DNA from: Thioglobus_B sp964558405
Lineage (GTDB): Bacteria > Pseudomonadota > Gammaproteobacteria > PS1 > Pseudothioglobaceae
Assembly: GCA_964558405.1 (NCBI GenBank)
Contig: CAZLDG010000005.1
Coordinates: forward strand, 1-54,999
Direction: 5' to 3'
DNA: 54,999 nt
Shown piece by piece: positions 49,343-54,999 of the stretch. A program made the position numbers and the translations under genes. The notes under the pieces were generated by a model that ran no database searches, was not told the DNA's origin, and saw only the letters and a list, made by a program, of their open reading frames with translations. Each line of letters begins with the position of its first letter. Positions within the stretch are counted from its first letter, which is position 1.

Positions 49343-50424
49343 ACATAGCCATTAGTGCGGCCGAAACCTCGGGTGATGTGATTGCTGCACCGGTGGTGGC
49401 TGCACTTAAGGCGCAAGATCCCAATAGTCAAATCCAAGGTTTATTAGGTGAGCAGATGCAGGCCCAAGGGGCGCAGATGCTGTGGTCACTGGATAGAGTG
49501 AATGTGATGGGCTTTACCGAAGTGCTAAAGAAGCTACCTGGCATTTTGCAGCTTAGAGCCCAAATGTTGAAGCGCTTTATTGAACATCGACCTGATGTAT
49601 TTGTGGGTGTGGATGCGCCGGATTTTAATTTAAAGCTGGAACATCAACTTCAGGAACAAGGGATAAAAACCATACACCTGGTCTCACCTTCGGTTTGGGC
49701 TTGGCGACAAAAACGCGTTGAAAAAATCAAACAATCCTGCGATTTGGTGCTTTGCCTATTTCCATTTGAGGTGGCTTTTTATGAGCAGCATGGTCAGCCA
49801 GCGCGTTTTATTGGTCATCCTCTAGCACAACAATTAAAACCCAGAGGCGAGCATCAGCCCAGTCATAAAATCGTGCTTATGCCGGGCTCAAGAGGCGCAG
49901 AAATCAAACAACTGTTGCCCGAGATGTTGGGTGCTGCTCAACACATTAGCAAGCAACACCCACAAATGCAATATCAATTGGTATTAGCCAGTCAACAACA
50001 GCTGGAAGAAGTGGCGCCGATGTTGACTGAGAGTAATATTCAAGTCTCAGTAGGTGATGCACACACGCAGATTCGACAAGCCGATTTGGTCTTGGTGGCC
50101 TCAGGTACGGCTGCTCTAGAGGTGGCCTTGATTGGCGTGCCCATGGTGGTGATTTATCGCCTATCATCGATTAGCTATCAAATCGCCTCTAGACTACTCA
50201 AAACCCCGTATGTTTCCTTGCCAAACATCTTGGCGGGCAAGGCCTTGGTGCCAGAGTTAATTCAAGACCAGGCAAGAGACGATCAAATTGCTCAGCAGGC
50301 ATTGGCACTGCTGGAGCAGGACCATACTCAGTTGGTCCAAGAATTTTCTCAAATTCACGCATCGTTATATCGGGATTCTGCTGAGCAAGCAGCACAAGCA
50401 ATCCTTGAGGTGGCTCGTGGCTGA
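49339..50424 (+). CDS. lpxB: Lipid-A-disaccharide synthase
   Basis: Membrane-associated glycosyltransferase joining lipid X and UDP-diacylglucosamine. 361 residues. AAETSGD at the start, GVDAPDFNLKLE, SPSVWAWRQKRVEKI, FPFEVAFYEQHG, GHPLAQQL, MPGSRGAEIKQLLP, ASGTAALEVALIGVPMVVIYR and PYVSLPNILAG. Normal length. lpxA, lpxD and fabZ are not adjacent, an unusual isolation. Overlaps its neighbours on both sides. Confidence 0.96.
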   Translation: MNIAISAAETSGDVIAAPVVAALKAQDPNSQIQGLLGEQMQAQGAQMLWSLDRVNVMGFTEVLKKLPGILQLRAQMLKRFIEHRPDVFVGVDAPDFNLKLEHQLQEQGIKTIHLVSPSVWAWRQKRVEKIKQSCDLVLCLFPFEVAFYEQHGQPARFIGHPLAQQLKPRGEHQPSHKIVLMPGSRGAEIKQLLPEMLGAAQHISKQHPQMQYQLVLASQQQLEEVAPMLTESNIQVSVGDAHTQIRQADLVLVASGTAALEVALIGVPMVVIYRLSSISYQIASRLLKTPYVSLPNILAGKALVPELIQDQARDDQIAQQALALLEQDHTQLVQEFSQIHASLYRDSAEQAAQAILEVARG

Positions 50425-51241
50425 GCCTGGCATTCAACAATTGGTCTCACAGGCCTTATTGGAAGACATGGGTGATGGTGATGTCTCTGCTGCGCTATTA
50501 GATGATATGCCGGTTAAGGCCCATATTGTTTGTCGTGAGCAGGCGGTGCTATGCGGCATTGCTTATGTTACTGAAGCTTTTGCGCAATTGGATAAGCAAA
50601 TCAGTATTCAGTGGGCGTTTGAGGATTCGCAGCGGGTTGAACCCAATCAGATTATCTGCACAATCAGTGGCAATGCGCGCGCAATTATTAGTGCCGAGCG
50701 TGTGGCGTTGAATTTTTTGCAAACTCTAAGTGCGACGGCCACCCAAACTCAGCATTTGGTGGCAAAGATAGCACATACTAATACCCGATTATTGGACACA
50801 CGTAAAACCATTCCCAACTTGCGTTTAGCGCAAAAATACGCAGTTACCTGTGGCGGCGGTGTTAACCATCGTCTGGGTTTGTATGATGCGGTGATGCTTA
50901 AAGAGAACCATATTATTGCTGCAGGCTCTATTGAAGCGGCGGTGGCAAATGCCAAAGCGCAATACGCTCAATTACCGCTGATTGTTGAGGTGGAGGATTT
51001 GGCGCAACTGACTCAGGTGTTAGCGCTTAGCGGTGTTGAACGCATTTTATGTGATAATTTTTCAATTGAGCAATTAAGCCGTGCAGTTGAGATGGCCAAG
51101 GGTGTTTACCCATTAGAGGCCAGTGGCAATATTACTGATGATAATATTGTTGAGGTGGCGCAAACTGGTGTGGACTATATTTCCACAGGCAGTATTACCA
51201 AGGACATTCGCGCCATTGATTTCTCATTGCGCTTTGTTTAG
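50417..51241 (+). CDS. nadC: Quinolinate phosphoribosyltransferase (GTG start)
   Basis: Makes nicotinate mononucleotide from quinolinate and PRPP. 274 residues from GTG 50417 inside the end of lpxB; GAGG (50407-50410) lies upstream. Seen: ALLEDMGDGDVSAALL, ERVALNFLQTLSATAT, LLDTRKTIPNLRLAQKYAV, GGGVNHRLGLYDAVMLKENH, VEVEDLAQL and EASGNITDDNI. Tail overlaps cysQ by 18 bases on the opposite strand. Confidence 0.95.
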   Translation: MAEPGIQQLVSQALLEDMGDGDVSAALLDDMPVKAHIVCREQAVLCGIAYVTEAFAQLDKQISIQWAFEDSQRVEPNQIICTISGNARAIISAERVALNFLQTLSATATQTQHLVAKIAHTNTRLLDTRKTIPNLRLAQKYAVTCGGGVNHRLGLYDAVMLKENHIIAAGSIEAAVANAKAQYAQLPLIVEVEDLAQLTQVLALSGVERILCDNFSIEQLSRAVEMAKGVYPLEASGNITDDNIVEVAQTGVDYISTGSITKDIRAIDFSLRFV

Positions 51242-51988
51242 TGCAAAAAAGATTGGCGAGGTGAGATCGGCCTTGGTGTTGTAGCGTAACTCCTGGTTGT
51301 TTTCATCCATCACCACACCACCAGCGCAGCGTAAGATACAAGTACCAGCTGCCGTATCCCATTCTGAACAAGGCCCAAATCTTGGATAATAGTCATAAAT
51401 TCCTTCGGCAATCTGGCAAAACTTAATCGCACTGCCCAGTTTGGAGACGCGATGATTACTCAGAGAGTCCAGATGTTGTTTGAGCTGTGGATTGCCAATC
51501 GAATGATGGCCAATAACCACTTCTCTAGGTGAGTGATCGGCCTGGGTTTTCAGCTGGGTTAGTTGTTGGCCTTGATGCTTATAGGTGGTTTGTTCATCGG
51601 TGGTGTAATAATGCGTTTTTGTGCTGGGTGCGTACACCATACCAAACACCGATTTGTGATTTTTAATATAAGCAATGCAGATGCAAAATTCGCCGGTTCT
51701 GTCGAGAAAATCACGGGTGCCATCCAGTGGATCGACCAGCCAATATTCGGACCATTGTTGGCGCTGAGTATAATCAATATGTTCGCTTTCTTCGCTGAGA
51801 ATAGGGATGTCCGGCGTTATCTCCGATAGTGCCTTAACAATCATTTGATGTGCCTTATGATCGGCAATGGTAACCGGTGTGTTGTCTGCCTTGGTTTGCG
51901 AGCACATATCCTCACTATAGCAGCCCATAATGAGCTCACCGACTTCGCTGCAAAGTTGAGTTAACTGCGGAACAATAGCATTAAACAT
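51224..51988 (-). CDS. cysQ: 3'(2'),5'-bisphosphate nucleotidase
   Basis: Hydrolyses PAP (and PAPS) in sulfur metabolism; inositol-monophosphatase fold. 254 residues from ATG 51988; a longer frame would run through the tRNA gene and is rejected. Metal motifs: ILSEES (63-68), DPLDGTRDFLDRTG (86-99) and EWDTAAG near the C-terminus. Follows tRNA-Ile and rpoD on the same strand with no terminator between. Confidence 0.93.
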   Translation of the reverse strand: MFNAIVPQLTQLCSEVGELIMGCYSEDMCSQTKADNTPVTIADHKAHQMIVKALSEITPDIPILSEESEHIDYTQRQQWSEYWLVDPLDGTRDFLDRTGEFCICIAYIKNHKSVFGMVYAPSTKTHYYTTDEQTTYKHQGQQLTQLKTQADHSPREVVIGHHSIGNPQLKQHLDSLSNHRVSKLGSAIKFCQIAEGIYDYYPRFGPCSEWDTAAGTCILRCAGGVVMDENNQELRYNTKADLTSPIFFALNKAQ

Positions 51989-52032
51989 AGGCTTGTTATC
52001 ATACCATTGGCAAAGTAGGTCGACATTAAAAG

Positions 52033-52109
52033 TGGTGGGCCCACCAGGACTTGAACCTGGGACCAATCGATTATGAGTCGACTGCTCTAACCAACTGAGC
52101 TATAGGCCC
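52033..52109 (-). tRNA. ileX: tRNA-Ile (CAU, minor isoacceptor)
   Basis: 77 bases including an encoded CCA (52033-52035). Acceptor GGGCCTA/TGGGCCC, D arm AGCTCAGTTGGTTAGAGC, anticodon stem TCGA/TCGA around CTCATAA, T loop GGTTCAAGTCC. The anticodon CAU with the ACTCATAAT core resembles E. coli ileX, whose C34 is changed to lysidine by TilS to read AUA. Starts 11 bases after rpoD ends. Confidence 0.88.
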
Positions 52110-52120
52110 AAAAAGCGTGA

Positions 52121-53758
52121 TTACTCTAAGAAGCTTGAGAGCTTGTGCGCGCGCGATGGGTGTCTAAGTTTGCGCAGAGCCTTGGCTTCAATTTGACGAA
52201 TACGCTCACGCGTTACATCAAACTGACGACCAACTTCTTCCAAGGTGTGGTCGGTATTCATATCAATACCAAAACGCATCTTCAATACCTTAGCTTCACG
52301 TGGCGATAGGTTGGCCAGTAGATCAGAGGTGGTTTCTCTTAAGCTTTCCTTGGTGGTGGTTTCTACCGGTGAAGATAGGTTGGTATCTTCAATAAAATCA
52401 CCAATGTTTGAATCTTCATCATCGCCTACTGGCGTTTCCATTGACAATGGTTCTTTGGCAATCTTTAAGATTTTCACAATCTTATTTTCAGGCAGCTCCA
52501 TCTCTACCGCCAATTCTTCAGGCGTGGCTTCACGGCCAAATTTTTGCAATAGTTGTCGACGTACACGATTGAGCTTATTAATGGTTTCAATCATGTGTAC
52601 CGGAATACGAATGGTGCGCGCCTGATCAGCAATTGAACGAGTAATGGCTTGACGAATCCACCAAGTTGCATAGGTTGAGAATTTATAACCACGACGATAT
52701 TCAAACTTATCTACTGCCTTCATTAGACCAACGTTACCTTCTTGAATTAGATCTAGGAATTGTAGACCGCGGTTGGCGTATTTTTTCGCAATAGAGATTA
52801 CCAGGCGTAGATTGGCCTCAATCATTTGTGATTTGGCCTTCTTGGCACGACGATCACCACGACGATATAATTTGTTTAGGGCTTTAAGCTCAGCGATGGT
52901 CAGCTGCATTTCCTCTTCGTACTCGTGCATGTTCTTCTGCGCGTAGTAGATTTCATCTTTGGCTTCATCAAGTTTGGCCTTAACTTTAGCCTCTAGCTTG
53001 ACGCCGTCCAACCAATCAAAATTGGTTTCATTGCCTGGGAATAGTTCAAAGAATTGCTCACGCTCCATGCCGGCGTATAAACAAGCACTTTGAATGGCTT
53101 TTTCTTGTTCTTTAACCTGCTCAACACGGGCGCAGATAACCTCCATCATGGTGTTAACCAGTTTCGGTGCTAGACGCAAGTCAGATAAACTCTTTGAAAG
53201 CTTCTCACGTGCTTCGACGGTTTTACTGTCTCTAAAGCCGTGCTTTTCACGCACTTCATCATAAGCTTGAGAACAATGTAGTACGGTTTCAAATCTATCG
53301 TAGACTTGTGCCTCATCCGGACCAGTGTACTCCATCTCTTCCATTTCTTCGTACTCTTCGTCGTCATCGAACTCGCCTGCATCAAAGGCAGCTTTTTTCT
53401 CTTCGAAGTCTTCCGCATCACCCTGGTAACCAATGATGACATCNNNNNNNNNNNNNNNNNNNNNNNNNNNNNNNNNNNNNNNNNNNNNNNNNNNNNNNNN
53501 NNNNNNNNNNNNNNNNNNNNNNNNNNNNNNNNNNNNNNNNNNNGTTTCAACCACCAAAGTATCGGCATCCGGTACCGTGTCTGATACGGTAATATCTAGC
53601 TCTTCTAAGATGGTAACAATCGGTTCGATTTGTTCTTCGGTTAGTAAGTCCTCAGGTAGAAGGTCGTTAAGCTCTGCATAGGTCAGGTAACCCTTCTCCT
53701 TGCCGACCATAATAATTTTCTGTAGAGCTTGTTTGTGCGCTGCGGTTGTTGACTTCAT
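52121..53758 (-). CDS. rpoD: RNA polymerase sigma-70 factor RpoD (interrupted by assembly gap)
   Basis: Primary sigma factor. Visible: region 1.1 (KEKGYLTYAELNDLLPEDLL), then 100 N (53444-53543), the non-conserved domain with acidic stretch, region 2 (RLVISIAKKYANRGLQFLDL, YKFSTYATWWIRQAITRSI), region 3, and region 4 (MRFGIDMNTDHTLEEVGRQF, VTRERIRQIEAKALRKLRHP). Residues of region 1.2 (DPVRMY..., TREGEI...) are not visible and must lie in the gap. Perfect -10 at 53807-53802. dnaG is not upstream; prs is. Confidence 0.97.
   Translation of the reverse strand: MKSTTAAHKQALQKIIMVGKEKGYLTYAELNDLLPEDLLTEEQIEPIVTILEELDITVSDTVPDADTLVVEXXXXXXXXXXXXXXXXXXXXXXXXXXXXXXXXXXDVIIGYQGDAEDFEEKKAAFDAGEFDDDEEYEEMEEMEYTGPDEAQVYDRFETVLHCSQAYDEVREKHGFRDSKTVEAREKLSKSLSDLRLAPKLVNTMMEVICARVEQVKEQEKAIQSACLYAGMEREQFFELFPGNETNFDWLDGVKLEAKVKAKLDEAKDEIYYAQKNMHEYEEEMQLTIAELKALNKLYRRGDRRAKKAKSQMIEANLRLVISIAKKYANRGLQFLDLIQEGNVGLMKAVDKFEYRRGYKFSTYATWWIRQAITRSIADQARTIRIPVHMIETINKLNRVRRQLLQKFGREATPEELAVEMELPENKIVKILKIAKEPLSMETPVGDDEDSNIGDFIEDTNLSSPVETTTKESLRETTSDLLANLSPREAKVLKMRFGIDMNTDHTLEEVGRQFDVTRERIRQIEAKALRKLRHPSRAHKLSSFLE
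53444..53543. other. Assembly gap of 100 N inside rpoD
   Basis: By comparison with E. coli RpoD about 90 residues (near 270 bases) separate the two visible flanks, so the true gap is longer than the 100 placeholder bases. It hides sigma region 1.2. Confidence 0.95.
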
Positions 53759-53801
53759 AAATCGTTATAAATGTAGTGAATCTGAATCATCCAAGAAATG
53801 G

Positions 53802-53807
53802 ATTATA
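53802..53807 (-). promoter_or_regulatory. Putative -10 of rpoD
   Basis: Minus-strand ATGTATAATCC contains a perfect TATAAT. Leader of about 40 bases before ATG 53758. No clear -35. Confidence 0.5.
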
Positions 53808-53849
53808 CATAGTTTTTTGGCCAAAAATCATGGCCTTGGCCAGATGTTG

Positions 53850-54809
53850 TTAGCTCTCGGCAAAGATGGCGCTAACAGAACGTTCTTCACTAATGCGTTT
53901 AATGACATCCGCCATGGTTGGCGCAATAGAAAGTTGACGAATCTTCTCGCATTTGATGGCATCACCACTCAGTGGAATGGTGTTGGTAGTGACCAACTCG
54001 TCAATTGAAGACTCGTTAATGTTTTGAATGGCATTGCCTGAGAGTACCGCATGTGTGGCATAGGCGACTACACGTGTTGCGCCTTTTTCTTTTAAGATAT
54101 CAGCTGCTTGGCATAGCGTGCCCGCGGTATCAACCATATCATCAATCAGTACACAAGTTCGATTCTGCACATCACCAATCACGTTCATCACCTTCACCAT
54201 ATTCGGTGCCGGACGACGTTTATCGATAATGGCCAGATCGGCATCGTTAAGACGTTTGGCTGCAGCACGTGCACGTACCACACCACCTACATCGGGTGAT
54301 ACCACGACCAAGTCTTGGTAATTTTTTGACAAAATATCATTAACCAATACCGGTTGCGCATAGATATTGTCAATTGGAATATTGAAAAATCCTTGAATTT
54401 GATCAGCGTGCAAGTCAACCGTTAGAATACGATCAACACCAGCTGCTTCAACCATTTTTGCAGCCAATTTGGCGGTAATAGGTACACGAGTTAGGCGTGA
54501 ACGACGATCTTGTCTTGAATAGCCAAAATACGGTACAACCGCAGTAATACGTGCTGCTGATGAGCGTTTAAGCGCATCCACCATCACCAATAATTCCATG
54601 AGAGTTTCCGCCGGAGAAGGGCCACAAGTTGGCTGGATAATAAACACATCACAACCACGTACATTTTCTAGAATTTCGACCTGTGATTCACCATCGCTAA
54701 ATCGATTGACCAGAGCCCTGCCTTGAGAGACTTCCAGGGTAGAGATAATTTCGCCAGAAAGCTCAGGATTGGCGTTGCCGCTAAAAATTTTAATGGTATC
54801 CAGGGACAT
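53850..54809 (-). CDS. prs: Ribose-phosphate pyrophosphokinase
   Basis: Makes PRPP for nucleotides, His, Trp and NAD (see nadC). 319 residues from ATG 54809 (MSLDTIKIFSGNANPELS, the family start). Class I signature PYFGYSRQDRR, VDLHADQIQGFF, VVSPDVGGVVRARA, and PRPP loop VLIDDMVDTAGT. tRNA-Gln lies upstream, as in the common ispE-tRNA-Gln-prs order. Confidence 0.98.
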   Translation of the reverse strand: MSLDTIKIFSGNANPELSGEIISTLEVSQGRALVNRFSDGESQVEILENVRGCDVFIIQPTCGPSPAETLMELLVMVDALKRSSAARITAVVPYFGYSRQDRRSRLTRVPITAKLAAKMVEAAGVDRILTVDLHADQIQGFFNIPIDNIYAQPVLVNDILSKNYQDLVVVSPDVGGVVRARAAAKRLNDADLAIIDKRRPAPNMVKVMNVIGDVQNRTCVLIDDMVDTAGTLCQAADILKEKGATRVVAYATHAVLSGNAIQNINESSIDELVTTNTIPLSGDAIKCEKIRQLSIAPTMADVIKRISEERSVSAIFAES

Positions 54810-54838
54810 AAATTTGAATGTGCGTGAAAATTGCACAA

Positions 54839-54844
54839 ATTATA
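54839..54844 (-). promoter_or_regulatory. Putative -10 of prs
   Basis: Minus-strand GCGTATAATTTG contains a perfect TATAAT; transcription would start about 23 bases before ATG 54809. The -35 is poor. Confidence 0.5.
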
Positions 54845-54944
54845 CGCCGATAACATGCATTATTGGCCAGTAAAAAACCAATCGATGAATTTTTTCCACG
54901 AAAAATCTACACCCGACTTTGGTGTTTGAAAAGGTTTAGGGATA

Positions 54945-54999
54945 TGGCTGGGCTGGCAGGATTCGAACCTGCGCATGACGGGATCAAAACCCGTTGCCT
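54945..54999 (-). tRNA. glnQ: tRNA-Gln (UUG), 5' part cut by window edge
   Basis: The 3' 55 bases are present: anticodon arm ACGGG-TTTTGAT-CCCGT with anticodon UUG, T arm GCAGGTTCGAATCCTGC, acceptor CAGCCCA, discriminator G and encoded CCA (54945-54947). Matches gammaproteobacterial tRNA-Gln. The gene symbol is approximate. Confidence 0.92.

Noticed and set aside
50288..50416. Longer NadC start inside lpxB
   Set aside because: The added residues are an out-of-frame reading of lpxB; the NadC similarity begins after GTG 50417.
51989..52066. N-terminal extension of CysQ through the tRNA gene
   Set aside because: The extra residues (VPGSSPGGPT) are the usual artefact of translating the T arm of a tRNA; ATG 51988 gives the family start.
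1..54999. Mobile elements, prophage, CRISPR arrays or a defence island
   Set aside because: No transposase, integrase, cas gene, spaced direct repeats or restriction-modification gene could be found; the gene content is core metabolism.

Overview
The window comes from a chemolithoautotrophic, sulfur-oxidising gammaproteobacterium. Evidence: a sat gene followed by aprM-aprB-aprA (reverse sulfite-to-sulfate branch), a tkt-gap-pgk-pyk-fba cluster with a CBB-type class II aldolase, a PPi-linked phosphofructokinase together with a proton-pumping pyrophosphatase, a beta-carbonic anhydrase, and typical gammaproteobacterial core neighbourhoods (lptM-lysA, tRNA-Gln-prs, mnmG-rsmG). The single lines I counted are near 45% GC. 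The SUP05/Thioglobus group and related symbionts share this gene set, but that placement is inference and needs marker-gene phylogeny. The sequence is a draft scaffold: two runs of exactly 100 N interrupt a helicase-nuclease gene and rpoD.

Layout. 1-6100: carbon cluster (transketolase C-terminal part, gapA, a DUF302 gene, pgk, pyk, fba). 6117-11863: tightly packed housekeeping genes (mnmG, rsmG, an AsmA-like protein, tatD, rluC, ubiA). 11927-12284: a solitary 76-residue membrane protein with its own promoter and terminator. 12301-15903: dapD, an FNR-controlled ccoG-fixH pair for cbb3 oxidase assembly, and an orphan zinc-type ABC ATPase. 16003-25485: polA, argS, an AddA-like helicase-nuclease, thiE (opposite strand), lptC with an internal repeat expansion, lptA. 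25557-32161: CBS-domain protein, sat, aprMBA and a three-gene cluster of unknown function containing a SlyD-like isomerase. 32223-38302: a secreted lipase, then on the minus strand pfp-adk, an unrecognised 387-residue protein and hppA. 38379-46330: phosphoesterase, SCP2-like protein, nucleotidase, cysS, peroxiredoxin, a 35-residue membrane protein, rubredoxin, leuB, glutaredoxin, TRIC channel, carbonic anhydrase and a metallo-beta-lactamase-fold protein. 46384-51988: nudE, aat, lptM, lysA, yhbY, lpxB, nadC, cysQ. 52033-54999: tRNA-Ile(CAU), rpoD, prs and a cut tRNA-Gln.

How it fits together. Sat and AprMBA oxidise sulfite through APS to sulfate, releasing ATP and electrons. The carbon cluster supplies shared Calvin-cycle/glycolysis steps. 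Pfp can dephosphorylate fructose-1,6-bisphosphate with gain of PPi, which HppA turns into proton motive force; adk handles AMP. No canonical fructose-bisphosphatase is in the window. Carbonic anhydrase and oxidase-assembly genes suit an autotroph living near the oxic-anoxic boundary. Genes are very compact: many 1-8 base start/stop overlaps, several tail-to-tail overlaps and one head-to-head pair separated by one base. There is no CRISPR array, insertion sequence, prophage or defence island. The best leads are the unknown gene in the PPi module, the post-apr cluster, the repeat-expanded LptC, the two tiny membrane proteins and several palindromic leader structures.
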